Assembly: GCF_943733665.1 (NCBI RefSeq)
Contig: NZ_OX030782.1
Location: forward strand, 2,900,501 to 2,964,500
Source of the DNA: Aquimarina sp. Aq107
GTDB taxonomy: Bacteria; Bacteroidota; Bacteroidia; Flavobacteriales; Flavobacteriaceae
Reading direction: 5' to 3'
DNA: 64,000 nt
Position numbers and translations under genes: made by a program. Under the pieces are notes generated by a model, which was not told where the DNA came from, searched no databases, and was given only the letters and a program-made list of their open reading frames with translations. The stretch's first letter is position 1. Every line of letters starts with the position of its first letter. This document shows, in pieces, positions 41,878 to 51,330 of this stretch.

Positions 41878-43175
41878 TATTGTTTTCTATATTTTGCAAT
41901 ACTACGTTCGGCAATCAATCCAAATGCTAATAACAACCACAACCATTTTGAAATATCTAATAACTGATATGATTTTTTAGTAGTAACCTCAACAGAAGTT
42001 ACAGGTTCTAGCTCTGATATATCTATACTCCTTTTATCGTAAGTATTGATATCTGATGCAATATCTCTATAAAAATCAAAAAGTTCTAATAATCGTTCCG
42101 ATACATTTTTGGTAATACTATTTTCTCTATTCAATGATGCTGTCAAATAAAAAACAGTATTAGAACTTCCTGGTTCTATAATTGTATTCGCATATATATC
42201 TGGTTTATATGCCAGTAATTTAGTAGTTGTAGAAGGAACAGGATCTGTAGATAACCACACTACTAAATCATATGCTGAATATGTTATTCCTTCTGTTTTT
42301 TTTCTTACTTCGATATCTATAGTTCTTTTTATATATTTTGATATCGCATTAAGGGAAGCTTCTACATACTTTTTTTGTTGTTGTAAACTATCTGTATATA
42401 TAATCATTACTTTGGGCACTACTGCATTAGTAAGTGCTATGGTTTTTTTATTTTCTTTTGAAGAAATAAACACACTATCCTTAGTTTCATTAAAGGATAG
42501 CGCAGTATCTTTTTTATCCAGCCACTCTTTTCTAAAAGATGTTAGGTGCTGATCACTAGTCATCGATACAATTTCTAGAGAATCTCCTTTATTGCTTACC
42601 TGCAATACCTTTTCTATAGATTCGTTGGTGTTAATCGATATCCAAGTATTATTTTTTGCGATTTCGGGACGCGCACCTTTTAACCCAATTATCTTAGTGT
42701 CTGTAAGCACTACAATACTATCCGTTTGTAGTGTTTCCATTTCTCTTGCTAATTGCCAATAGTTCGTAATTGTGTTATTTGGTAATTCGAATTCATCAGG
42801 ATCTAACTCTGGGAAACCGGTTTGTAAGAGTCGTAAGGAAGATCCAGGTTCTATTGTATCTATAATTGTTTGTACCTTTTCATTATCTACAAGTTTAGGT
42901 GAGATAATATAAGTTACCGGTACTGTACTAGATTTCTTCTTCATCTGAAAACCTGCAAGTAATAACACCAAAACTCCTATTAATAACATTCTAAGTATTA
43001 GTAGAAAAAACTCGTTTAACTGAATACTTCTTGATTGTTTAGAATCTGATTCACTTAATAATTTAGTACTTCCGACTTTTATTGTTTTTCCTTCATTTTT
43101 ACTCCAAAGATGTATGACTAAAGGTACCAGAAGTCCTAATAATGCCCATAAGTATGTAGGATACAAGAAAGACAT
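41877..43175 (-). CDS. BatA-domain membrane protein
   Basis: 432 residues. The N-terminal BatA domain is clear: MSFLYPTYLWALLGLLVPLVIHLW, then KTIKVGSTKLL, then a second helix LLILRMLLIGVLVLLLAGFQMK. The rest is extracytoplasmic (about 80-405), partly VWA-like in pattern but without an intact MIDAS motif (DxSxS), and a last hydrophobic segment lies near 409-424. The parent proteins of the Bat operon were linked to aerotolerance and envelope stress. It is separated by one base from the DUF58 gene and overlaps the next by one. Confidence 0.8.
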   Translation of the reverse strand: MSFLYPTYLWALLGLLVPLVIHLWSKNEGKTIKVGSTKLLSESDSKQSRSIQLNEFFLLILRMLLIGVLVLLLAGFQMKKKSSTVPVTYIISPKLVDNEKVQTIIDTIEPGSSLRLLQTGFPELDPDEFELPNNTITNYWQLAREMETLQTDSIVVLTDTKIIGLKGARPEIAKNNTWISINTNESIEKVLQVSNKGDSLEIVSMTSDQHLTSFRKEWLDKKDTALSFNETKDSVFISSKENKKTIALTNAVVPKVMIIYTDSLQQQKKYVEASLNAISKYIKRTIDIEVRKKTEGITYSAYDLVVWLSTDPVPSTTTKLLAYKPDIYANTIIEPGSSNTVFYLTASLNRENSITKNVSERLLELFDFYRDIASDINTYDKRSIDISELEPVTSVEVTTKKSYQLLDISKWLWLLLAFGLIAERSIAKYRKQ

Positions 43176-43176
43176 A

Positions 43177-44073
43177 TCAACTCAGTTTATTTCGTTTTTT
43201 GAGGAATACTCGTAAGGCTTCTCCAATATGATCTTCTAATTTGAACAAATGATAACTAATATCATTGATTAACAAGGTATCTTTTGTTGTACTGATCATG
43301 CTATCTAAAGCTTTCAAATATGTTTTTTTAGCAGTCTTTGTATCTATTTTTAGCTTTGCTCCTGTCTCTAAATCCTCGAATGTAACAGTTCCTTTATAAG
43401 AAAATTCTAATTCATTATTTCCCATAAGGTGTAATACCACCACTTCATTTCTGGGTGTTTTTAAACGTTTTATAAAGGAGATTAACTCCTTATCATGCTC
43501 ATATAAATCTGTTACAAAAAAAATAAGTTCTTTATGATTGCGATCGTGTAAGCTTTTTGATGCATTTGGATTTGCCGGCCACTTCCCTTTATTCTCTATA
43601 TTAGTCAACTCTAATAAAAAGCGATTGTAATGTTGCTTCTGGATTTTTGGGTACAAATCATATAATCGGTCTTCATTTAGTCCAAACAACCCAATAGCAT
43701 CTCCTTGATTTTGTGACAAATATCCTAATGAAGCTACCAATATTCTGGCATAATCCATTTTAGAAAGTTCTTGCTCCGTATGTAGCATAGAATTACTAGC
43801 ATCCAAAATAAATTTTATAGAAATATTAGTCTCTACCTCTGATTGCTTGATGTAATACCGTCCGGATCTGGCAAGCATTTTCCAATCAAGTAATCTTAGA
43901 TCATCTCCTGGTTCATAATTACGGAATTGCGTAAACTCCATTCCTGCACCCACATTACGGCTGTTGTTTAATCCTGACAAATACCCATCCACAATCACCC
44001 TCGCTATAAGCGATAAGCCAGAAACACTTTTTATCAGTTCTGGTTTTAATAATTGATGATAGTCTTGTCTCAC
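43177..44073 (-). CDS. DUF58 domain protein
   Basis: 298 residues from GTG 44,073. The DUF58 signature is complete: GMEFTQFRNYEPGDDLRLLDWKMLARSGRYYIKQSEVETN, followed by a VWA-like fold KFILDASNSMLHT and LIFFVTDLYEHDKELISFIK. No membrane segment. DUF58 proteins are the regular partners of MoxR AAA+ ATPases, which are thought to remodel them with VWA proteins. The MoxR gene lies 11 bases upstream. Confidence 0.95.
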   Translation of the reverse strand: MRQDYHQLLKPELIKSVSGLSLIARVIVDGYLSGLNNSRNVGAGMEFTQFRNYEPGDDLRLLDWKMLARSGRYYIKQSEVETNISIKFILDASNSMLHTEQELSKMDYARILVASLGYLSQNQGDAIGLFGLNEDRLYDLYPKIQKQHYNRFLLELTNIENKGKWPANPNASKSLHDRNHKELIFFVTDLYEHDKELISFIKRLKTPRNEVVVLHLMGNNELEFSYKGTVTFEDLETGAKLKIDTKTAKKTYLKALDSMISTTKDTLLINDISYHLFKLEDHIGEALRVFLKKRNKLS

Positions 44074-44084
44074 GTATTTTTTTT

Positions 44085-45086
44085 CTAAGCTCCTACTTTT
44101 ATATCGTCTAATAGGTGATGTGTAACATCATCAGATGTAATACCTTCTGACTCTGCTCTAAAATTGACAATAACTCTATGTCTTAAAACAGGTATGGCTA
44201 CATGTTTAAGATCATCTAAGGTTACAGATAATCTTCCTTGAGCCAATGCTCTTGCCTTAGCTGTTAATATCATTGCTTGTCCCGCACGTGGTCCTGCACC
44301 CCAATTAACCCATTCTTTTACAAAGGAGTTGGTTGTTGTTTCTGGTCTTGTTGCTCGTATTACCTTACTCACAAAAGAAATCAAATCGTCACTTATTGGT
44401 ACTTCTCTAACCAGATGCTGTAACCTTATAATATCTTCTCCAGAGATTACTTTATTTAAGGTTTCCTTCTTTGCTCCTGTTGTATTTTTAAGAATAGTAG
44501 TTTCATCAGTTTCCGTAGGATAACCAATTTTTATATATAATAAGAATCGATCTTGTTGCGCTTCTGGAAGTGCAAATGTTCCCGATTGTTCGATAGGATT
44601 TTGTGTAGCAAGAATGAAAAAAGGTCTGTCTAATGCATAGGTCTTTCCTGAATATGTTACTTCAAATTCCTGCATTGCTTCTAATAAAGCAGCTTGGGTT
44701 TTTGGTGGTGTACGGTTAATTTCATCTGCCAATATGATATTAGAAAAAATAGGCCCTTTATTAAATTTGAAGAACTTTTTTCCTGTACTATAATCTTCTT
44801 CTAATATCTCGGTTCCTATGATATCAGATGGCATCAAATCAGGCGTAAACTGAATTCTTTTAAAATTTAAATCAATGGCTTGGGCTAATGTTCTAATCAT
44901 TAACGTTTTTGCCAAACCTGGAACTCCTTCTAGTAAGGCATGTCCACCTGCAAGAAAGGTAATTAATAACTGCTCAATAGTTTCTTCTTGACCTGTTATA
45001 ACTTTACCTATTTCCTTTCTTAGCTGTTGAAGCTTTTCGGTAAGAATATGTACTTCTTGTTCTATATCTACTAACTCTTTATCCAT
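44085..45086 (-). CDS. MoxR family AAA+ ATPase
   Basis: 333 residues with Walker A GVPGLAKT (about 54-61), Walker B IILADEINR (D121, E122), sensor 1 in ILATQNPIEQSGT and the lid region RAGQAMILTAKARALAQGR. MoxR ATPases act as chaperones for metal or cofactor insertion and for assembly of VWA/DUF58 membrane complexes, in the cytoplasm. The downstream genes (DUF58, BatA, DUF4175-like, GATase-like) are the usual clients; the upstream neighbour is DUF4159, 14 bases away. Confidence 0.95.
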   Translation of the reverse strand: MDKELVDIEQEVHILTEKLQQLRKEIGKVITGQEETIEQLLITFLAGGHALLEGVPGLAKTLMIRTLAQAIDLNFKRIQFTPDLMPSDIIGTEILEEDYSTGKKFFKFNKGPIFSNIILADEINRTPPKTQAALLEAMQEFEVTYSGKTYALDRPFFILATQNPIEQSGTFALPEAQQDRFLLYIKIGYPTETDETTILKNTTGAKKETLNKVISGEDIIRLQHLVREVPISDDLISFVSKVIRATRPETTTNSFVKEWVNWGAGPRAGQAMILTAKARALAQGRLSVTLDDLKHVAIPVLRHRVIVNFRAESEGITSDDVTHHLLDDIKVGA

Positions 45087-45100
45087 ATAAATACTGTCTT

Positions 45101-45763
45101 TTATGATGTTAATGCGTACATCACAATATTAACTCCAAATCGGGTATTATCGATTTTATACCATCGTTTATTTCTAAAATCATAATCCCATTCGCAACCA
45201 TAATCTTTGTTACTAAATAAAACTCCTATCCTTCCATTAATAACTATTGCTTTTAAATAATCATGTACAATATCATCTCCCCATCCATTTAATTCCTGAG
45301 ATGTAGTTGGAGGTCCGTCTTCAAACTCAAAAAACACCTTATAAATTTCATGATTATTCGGTATTTTTTTTAATGCATCTGGACCAAAAATCTCTCCCAT
45401 CTGTCGAACAAAAGATTTAGAAAATAATCCATCGATATCGTGATTACAATCATCTGCAAAAACAAAACCTCCATTGTTCACATATTTCTTAAAATTTTCT
45501 CTTTCCTTTTTGGTAAATTGTACTAGTTTATGACCAGAAATATAACAAAATGGACTTTTGAAAATTTCATCACTACTTAATGAAATTATGCGCTCTTGGG
45601 TATCCACTCGCAAAGTAGTATACTCTACGAGAGAATTTAATAGATTAGAAGGCATCCGCTGATCTACATCCCAATCTCCTGATTCGTATTGTAATCGTGT
45701 AAAGAAAAATTTATTGCTCAATATGAAATTAACTAGGTATACTAACGAAACAATATAGATCAT
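45101..45763 (-). CDS. DUF4159 domain protein
   Basis: 220 residues. After a hydrophobic N-terminus (about 1-16, a signal or anchor), the DUF4159 pattern follows: FTRLQYESGDWDVDQRMPSNLL, then SPFCYISGHKLVQFTKKERENFKKYVNNGGFVFADDCNH, then NHEIYKVFFEFEDGPP and GRIGVLFSNKDYGCEWDY. The GATase-like fold often has a structural rather than catalytic role, and the domain commonly travels with MoxR/DUF58/BatA genes, as here. The preceding tldE gene ends 158 bases upstream with a hairpin in between, so this gene may have its own promoter. Confidence 0.9.
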   Translation of the reverse strand: MIYIVSLVYLVNFILSNKFFFTRLQYESGDWDVDQRMPSNLLNSLVEYTTLRVDTQERIISLSSDEIFKSPFCYISGHKLVQFTKKERENFKKYVNNGGFVFADDCNHDIDGLFSKSFVRQMGEIFGPDALKKIPNNHEIYKVFFEFEDGPPTTSQELNGWGDDIVHDYLKAIVINGRIGVLFSNKDYGCEWDYDFRNKRWYKIDNTRFGVNIVMYALTS

Positions 45764-45826
45764 TAATTACTAAATGATCTAAAATTAAAGTTAATTAGGA
45801 TTCTCTTAAAACAACTACTACCTCAT

Positions 45827-45876
45827 AGCGTAGTTAAAAAATACATGATAGTAAGCCCATACATTTTAACTACGCT
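45827..45876. promoter_or_regulatory. 13-bp perfect hairpin between tldE and DUF4159
   Basis: AGCGTAGTTAAAA (45,827-45,839) and TTTTAACTACGCT (45,864-45,876) are exact reverse complements over a 24-base loop. No T run follows the minus-strand side, so a leaky terminator, an RNA-processing site or an operator that lets the downstream MoxR/Bat part be tuned separately are all possible. Confidence 0.5.
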
Positions 45877-45921
45877 CCATGGATAGTTTATTATTTTTAG
45901 TTTTAAGGAAGGACTATGGAA

Positions 45922-47238
45922 TTATACTGCATCCGAAAGACTGGTAAAAGTAAAGTCTCTTATTTTCATATAAGGAACTAAATTACCATCGATTCGTACT
46001 TGTTTCCCTAAAGTTTCTAGGTTATTAAGCATAATAATCGGACTCTCGTTAAATCTAAAGTTCTTAACTGGATGTTTTATTTTTCCGTTTTCGATATAGA
46101 AAGTACCATCTCTAGTAAGTCCTGTATACAGTAACGTCTGTGGATCCACTGTTCTGATATACCATAATCTCGTTACTAAGATTCCCTTTTTTGTTCCTTT
46201 GATAAGATCTTCTAATGAAGCATCACCACCTTGCATAATGAATCCATTAGGAAAAGGAACAGGATCTACTCCCTTTTTCTCTGCCCAATATCGACTATAC
46301 GCTAAGTTTTTTACCACTCCATTTTCTATCCAGCTTGTCTTTTTTAATGGCTGTCCAGAACCATTCCATGTTCCAGTAGGTACTTCTGGGTTTAATGGGT
46401 CAGACCAGATATTTACTCGCTCGTCTACAATCTTTTCTCCCATTTTCGTTCCTCCGCCTTCTTTAGACATAAAACTACGTCCTTCATCCGCAGTACGTGC
46501 ATTAAATGCAAACGCCATATTACCTAAAAGACCAACTGAAGCAGCTGGCTCCAGAATAACCGTGTATTTTCCTGGTTCTATTGCCTTGGCTTCTTTAGAC
46601 ATTACTGCTTTGTTAATCGCTACATTTGAGGCTTCTACCGCATCAAACTTAGAAATATCGTTGTAATCTCTAGTCACCCATCCAGATCCAGTACCATCGT
46701 TACTACGCATGGTTACTGTAAAACTGGCATTGGTAGATTGATTATATGCAAATAAACCACTAGAGTTCATCATTGCACTAAAACCTGCAGAATCATTAAA
46801 AAATCCTGCTGCAGTAACATTCTTTGCTGCTGCTGGTTCGATACTACTATTAGCTACTTCTGCACGATACTCTGGCGACACTTTTGCTGTAGCTTCTTTA
46901 TAGGTAATAGATTTATCATATGTTTGTGGTCCTAGAGGAGCCATAAATTCTGGATTCTCTGGTGAGAGTTTTGCCAATTCTTCAGCTCTTTTTACCACTT
47001 TTTTTAATGACTCATCATCAAACTCATCGATAGTGGCTGTACCAGATTTTTTTCCAAAATTAGATTGTACAACCAATGTTTGATTGGATCTGTGTCCTGC
47101 TGTAGACACTGTATTTCTAGCATAGCGGATATTACCACTTTCGCTTCCGCTTAAATTTACTTCACAAGCATCTGCAGTAGAAAAGCTCAACGCCTTTTCC
47201 ATAATCTGCTTTGCTTCTTCTTTAGAATATATTGCCAT
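45922..47238 (-). CDS. tldE: TldE/PmbA family metalloprotease subunit
   Basis: 438 residues in the PmbA/TldE family: NIRYARNTVSTAGHRSNQTLVV at the front, FNDSAGFSAMMNSSGLFAYN, then VILEPAASVGLLGNMAFAFNARTADEGRSFM and LWYIRTVDPQTLLYTGLTRDGTFYIENGKI at the end. TldE does not bind the metal itself but forms a heterodimer with TldD to make an active protease that processes peptides such as microcin B17 and CcdA. No signal peptide is visible. It starts 31 bases after the tldD stop. Confidence 0.95.
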   Translation of the reverse strand: MAIYSKEEAKQIMEKALSFSTADACEVNLSGSESGNIRYARNTVSTAGHRSNQTLVVQSNFGKKSGTATIDEFDDESLKKVVKRAEELAKLSPENPEFMAPLGPQTYDKSITYKEATAKVSPEYRAEVANSSIEPAAAKNVTAAGFFNDSAGFSAMMNSSGLFAYNQSTNASFTVTMRSNDGTGSGWVTRDYNDISKFDAVEASNVAINKAVMSKEAKAIEPGKYTVILEPAASVGLLGNMAFAFNARTADEGRSFMSKEGGGTKMGEKIVDERVNIWSDPLNPEVPTGTWNGSGQPLKKTSWIENGVVKNLAYSRYWAEKKGVDPVPFPNGFIMQGGDASLEDLIKGTKKGILVTRLWYIRTVDPQTLLYTGLTRDGTFYIENGKIKHPVKNFRFNESPIIMLNNLETLGKQVRIDGNLVPYMKIRDFTFTSLSDAV

Positions 47239-47269
47239 GATATTTTTTATTTGTAAATAAGACTGTGAT

Positions 47270-48910
47270 TTAAATTTTTCTACCTGTGTTGATCACATTC
47301 ACGCCATTAAAACGTGTAGTAGAACTTCCGTGAGATACAGCACTTACTTGCGAAGGCTGTCCTTTACCATCAAAGAATGATCCGAACATTCGGTAATCAT
47401 CTTTGTCACATATCTTAGCACAAGAATTCCAGAACTCTTGTGTATTAGATTGATATGCTACATCATCTAGCATACCTACGATTTTTCCGTTTTTGATTTC
47501 AAAAAACACAGTTCCACCAAATTGGAAATTATATCGTTGTTGATCTATAGAATAAGAACCTCTACCTGCGATGTATATTCCTTTTTCTACGTCTTTAATC
47601 ATATCATCTATAGAATACTTCTCTTTTCCTGGTTCTAGAGAAACATTAGGCATGCGCTGGAATTGTACATCATTCCAACTCTGAGAATAACAACATCCAT
47701 GAGATTCGTTTTGATCTATCATATGCACTTGATCACGGATTGCCTGATAGTTTGTTAATACACCATTACGTACTAAATCCCATTTCTTTGTTTTTACTCC
47801 TTCGTCATCATATCCTACAGCTCCTAAGGAACCTACTTGAGTTTTATCCGCCACAAGGTTTACAATATCACTACCATATTTAAAGTTTTTGGTCTTCCAT
47901 TTATCCAGAGTAGCAAAACTTGTTCCTGCATAATTAGCTTCATATCCTAACACTCTATCTAGTTCTAATGGATGTCCAACCGATTCGTGGATTGTTAACC
48001 CTAAATGATTTGGTTCTAACACTAGATCGTATTTACCAGCTTCTACAGATTTAGCAGTTAATCTTTGCTTTGCTTGCTTCGCTGCTAAGGTTGCGTCTTC
48101 TAGGATATCATAACTTTTACGATATAGATTAAGACCCTCAGGACCTTTTAGTTTTTCTGAAGCTAATCCGTCCATATATTCATATCCCATTCCCATAGGA
48201 GCACTCATTGCCTGACGTGATTTAAATTTACCTGTACCTTTATCGATAGCAGTCACAGTAAATGTCGGCCAGATACGATGTACATCCTGATCTATGTAGG
48301 AACCATCTGTAGACGCAAAATATTTTTGTTCATTTACCATAAAAAGTCCGGAGTTAACATAATTAGCTCCGTTCTCTAATGCTGCTGCATTTGCAGATAA
48401 TAACAAATCTACTTTTTCAGAAACTGGAACATCTTTAAAATCCTTTTTTATAGGCGTTTTCCAAGATACTTCTCCGTGTGATTTTACAGGAGCCAGTTTC
48501 ACTTCTTCTTTTTGAAATTTAGAATTAGCTTTTGCAATCGCTACTGCTTGATCTGTAGCTTTCTTAATTCCGTCTTCGGTAACACTATTAGTGGATGCAA
48601 ATCCCCAAGTACCATTAACAATTACTCGGATTCCGATACCAAATGATTCTGTATTAACTACATTTTGCACTTTATCTTCTCTAGTAAATACATATTGGTT
48701 TAGATACCTACCTATTCTGGCATCTGCATAACTTGCTCCCAATGATTTTGCTGTATTAAGTGCTACGTCTGCCATTCGTTTTTTAATGGCAATATCCATT
48801 CCTGGGCTAAGCAGTGCTTCTGCAGGAATATCATTTCCCAGAAGTAGTGAAGGCATCATTAACGCGCCTGCCCCTAATCCTGTGTATTGAATAAAATCTC
48901 TACGTTTCAT
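47270..48910 (-). CDS. tldD: TldD family metalloprotease with Tat signal
   Basis: 546 residues. The metal site H308-E309-SVG-H313 (HExxxH) lies in LTIHESVGHPLELDRVLGYEANYAGTS, as in TldD. The N-terminus reads KRRDFIQYTGLGAGALMMPSLLLG, a twin-arginine signal (RR, then a hydrophobic core), so the protein should be exported folded. Escherichia coli TldD is cytoplasmic and has no such leader. The partner tldE directly follows. The protein lies at the head of the operon that continues with DUF4159, MoxR and Bat-like genes. Confidence 0.95.
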   Translation of the reverse strand: MKRRDFIQYTGLGAGALMMPSLLLGNDIPAEALLSPGMDIAIKKRMADVALNTAKSLGASYADARIGRYLNQYVFTREDKVQNVVNTESFGIGIRVIVNGTWGFASTNSVTEDGIKKATDQAVAIAKANSKFQKEEVKLAPVKSHGEVSWKTPIKKDFKDVPVSEKVDLLLSANAAALENGANYVNSGLFMVNEQKYFASTDGSYIDQDVHRIWPTFTVTAIDKGTGKFKSRQAMSAPMGMGYEYMDGLASEKLKGPEGLNLYRKSYDILEDATLAAKQAKQRLTAKSVEAGKYDLVLEPNHLGLTIHESVGHPLELDRVLGYEANYAGTSFATLDKWKTKNFKYGSDIVNLVADKTQVGSLGAVGYDDEGVKTKKWDLVRNGVLTNYQAIRDQVHMIDQNESHGCCYSQSWNDVQFQRMPNVSLEPGKEKYSIDDMIKDVEKGIYIAGRGSYSIDQQRYNFQFGGTVFFEIKNGKIVGMLDDVAYQSNTQEFWNSCAKICDKDDYRMFGSFFDGKGQPSQVSAVSHGSSTTRFNGVNVINTGRKI

Positions 48911-49436
48911 AAACCTCTTTTTTGATTGAGTGAATATTAAAATAAGTCTGATGAACTTTTTCTTGTAAAAAATACTTTAGCTAATCAATTACTAGAAGAG
49001 ATTATTAAAGTTTTGTTACAAGACTAACTTCCGTTAGCTTTAAAAGTAGAAAAATAATATTAAACTTCCATACTCTGAAAGAGAACTACGATTAAATCCA
49101 CAACGTAGGATTCCGCAAAGTAACCCTTTCAACCAAACAAACATAAACAGCTGATAAATAAACTATTAACTTTGTTTTGGTAATTAAATAATTCTCAAAG
49201 AAATACACCAAAAACAACGAAAAAATCATTAAAAACACACATACTTAAACTTTTGTTAAACTTTTAAGCTCTTCCTTATTAAATACACAAAAACACGACT
49301 AAATAGGCCATATGGAATAATACGAACCACAAAATAGGGCAAACGAAGATGAATGTATTGTCTTTATAATAAGCTTATTATTAAAATAAACTGTTAGAAT
49401 ATTTTGTAATTTAACCTTCTAAATTTCCAACATTAT
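48911..49436. other. 526-base divergent promoter region
   Basis: Lies between the start of tldD (minus) and the uracil-DNA glycosylase gene (plus). No gene is seen. It holds a small CTAAC-TTCC-GTTAG hairpin near 49,025 and AT-rich stretches that must carry the promoter of the long minus-strand operon. No exact TAnnTTTG element was found close to either start. Confidence 0.4.
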
Positions 49437-50009
49437 ATGGATACTCTTTTATCTTCAATTTCAAAATGTGATGTATGTGCTCAAAAATTAGAATTAGGTC
49501 CAAGACCTATTGTTTCTGCGAATACACGAAGTAAAATTGTAATTATAGGGCAAGCTCCGGGAAGTGTTGTTCATAAATCCGGAATTCCTTGGGATGATAA
49601 AAGTGGGCAAAACTTAAGAGCGTGGATGGGAATTGATAATGACACTTTTTATAACGCTGAAATTACAGCTTTAATTCCAATGGGTTTTTGTTACCCAGGA
49701 AAAGGAAAATCTGGTGACCTACCTCCTACTAAGGAATGTGCTCCATTATGGCATCAAAAATTACTAAGCAATATGAAGGATGTAGAACTTATACTACTAA
49801 TTGGTACCTATGCACAACAATATTACTTAGGAAATAAACTTAAAAGAACACTGACAGAATCTGTAAAAAATTATAAAGAATATCTACCTAATTATTTTGT
49901 ACTACCACATCCATCGCCAAGAAACAATATATGGCAAGCAAAAAATGAATGGTTTAGGAAAGAGGTAATTCCTGAATTAAAGAATAGTATTAAATCTATA
50001 CTTACCTAA
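49437..50009 (+). CDS. uracil-DNA glycosylase, 4Fe-4S (family 4/5-like)
   Basis: 190 residues. Four cysteines match the iron-sulphur set of family 4 enzymes: C11-x2-C14 at the front, C85 and C101 fifteen residues apart. Motif A is G38-Q-A-P-G and the second motif is HPSPRN near residue 160. The enzyme removes uracil from DNA as the first step of base excision repair, in the cytoplasm. It is transcribed alone, divergent from tldD, and converges with the DinB-like gene 12 bases away. Confidence 0.85.
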   Translation: MDTLLSSISKCDVCAQKLELGPRPIVSANTRSKIVIIGQAPGSVVHKSGIPWDDKSGQNLRAWMGIDNDTFYNAEITALIPMGFCYPGKGKSGDLPPTKECAPLWHQKLLSNMKDVELILLIGTYAQQYYLGNKLKRTLTESVKNYKEYLPNYFVLPHPSPRNNIWQAKNEWFRKEVIPELKNSIKSILT

Positions 50010-50021
50010 CGAAATTAAGTT

Positions 50022-50540
50022 TTATAAATATCTTTCTTTTATAATATCCATATGCCAAATCTCATGACCAATTATGGTAAAAGCTGCAGCTCTAGCTGAC
50101 ATATCGCCTCCATTAGCATTACCGATATACATCAACTGATCATCATTGATACTATTTAGGAATGAAATAGAACTTTGTCTTACTATTTCGAATTCGCCAA
50201 TCAACTCGCTCATAGATTTTTGATTTGCTCCCGAAGGATCTATATAAATATTTTGATCGTAACCCGCTAAAGGAGTTTGATCATTTCTGGCAATACGGAA
50301 ACACCTGTACATAAATATACGTTCGGTATCTATTAGATGTTGCAAAACCTCTTTGACACTCCATTTATTAATATCATATCGATATTCTTGCTTTTCCGGA
50401 GAAATAGACTCAAAAAAATTAATTACATCATCTTTTCCTATTTCAAAACCTTCTATTATACTTACTTGTGGAGACAACTTTTTAATATATCTACCATAAT
50501 ATTCATCATATTCCTTGGGGCTCAAATCTGTACTATTCAT
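50022..50540 (-). CDS. DinB family protein
   Basis: 172 residues from ATG 50,540 (a TTG 36 bases upstream would add an unlikely leader). The four-helix DinB fold shows in KWSVKEVLQHLIDTERIFMYRCFRIARND, with a His on the first core helix, and the last helix FTIIGHEIWHMDIIKERYL, with two more His. Three such His bind a metal in this family (also called YfiT/BstA). Members are thiol transferases or of unknown function. Single gene. Confidence 0.85.
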   Translation of the reverse strand: MNSTDLSPKEYDEYYGRYIKKLSPQVSIIEGFEIGKDDVINFFESISPEKQEYRYDINKWSVKEVLQHLIDTERIFMYRCFRIARNDQTPLAGYDQNIYIDPSGANQKSMSELIGEFEIVRQSSISFLNSINDDQLMYIGNANGGDMSARAAAFTIIGHEIWHMDIIKERYL

Positions 50541-50625
50541 TTTTCTTGATTTATAATATACATACAATGATATCAAATCGTATTAAAAAAATAGTAGTCC
50601 AGTTTTTATAAACTAAAGATTCCAG

Positions 50626-51330
50626 TTATCTATAGGCTGTATATAGAACAATGATTCCCTCATTATCTATATCTTCTGGTAGAACATTTTGTCCTACATT
50701 AGTAACATCTCCATCAATATATGTAATATTAATTGTAAAACCATCGGAATTAAAGTCTGTCAAATCACCTAAAATGTTTCCCAATAAAAGTCCATTCTGG
50801 TCTCCATATCTTAATCCTATTGAATACATGTCCGAAGCGAAACGAGAAATATCATTAATAGAGTTTCCATGAGAGCCAATATAAATGACCTGTTGAATAA
50901 TATCACCTGGATCATTTCGTGCAAAACCATTCATAGTCCCAAAAGAATTCCTTATTCCTCTATCATTATTAGCAGTTCCATTATCGTTGTTTATATTAAA
51001 ATCTTCAACATTAGCATGTGCAACAAAGGTCACCAATGTAGGTCTAAATGGGATTCCTGTTATATTTATTGTACCTGAGCTAGATACCTGAAACGCTCCT
51101 ACGTAAACATTACCAGTAGTTAACATTTCTTGCCAACCAGTATCCGTAAACTCATAAACCCTATTGACATCAGTATCATAAACTAAAGCTCCAACAGAAA
51201 CACCTGTAATCGCTACTCTTTCTGCAGTAGAAGCAGTAGGCAATCCCATTAAAGAATTAGCATCAATTTGAGCTAACATATTATGACTTATACTAAAAAA
51301 ACAGATTACAAAAACAACAGAACTCTTCAT
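50626..51330 (-). CDS. secreted protein of unknown function
   Basis: 234 residues from ATG 51,330, which opens a signal peptide ending MLAQ (about 21). After a linker with MGLPTASTAERVAITGVSVGALVYDTDVNRVYEFTDTGW, a segment very common at the front of Bacteroidota adhesin- or tail-fibre-like proteins, a beta-rich domain follows (FQVSSSGTINITGIPFRPTLVTFVAHA to NEGIIVLYTAYR). It is probably a surface or secreted protein; no catalytic motif is visible. Single gene, with a 423-base gap upstream. Confidence 0.55.
   Translation of the reverse strand: MKSSVVFVICFFSISHNMLAQIDANSLMGLPTASTAERVAITGVSVGALVYDTDVNRVYEFTDTGWQEMLTTGNVYVGAFQVSSSGTINITGIPFRPTLVTFVAHANVEDFNINNDNGTANNDRGIRNSFGTMNGFARNDPGDIIQQVIYIGSHGNSINDISRFASDMYSIGLRYGDQNGLLLGNILGDLTDFNSDGFTINITYIDGDVTNVGQNVLPEDIDNEGIIVLYTAYR

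Noticed and set aside
44085..45086. A magnesium chelatase subunit
   Set aside because: The fold is the same AAA+ group, but the DUF58, BatA and DUF4159 neighbours are those of MoxR proteins.
46199..46666. A 155-residue plus-strand frame inside tldE
   Set aside because: Composition (Ser/Pro/Phe-rich) is that of an antisense shadow; tldE is complete on the other strand.
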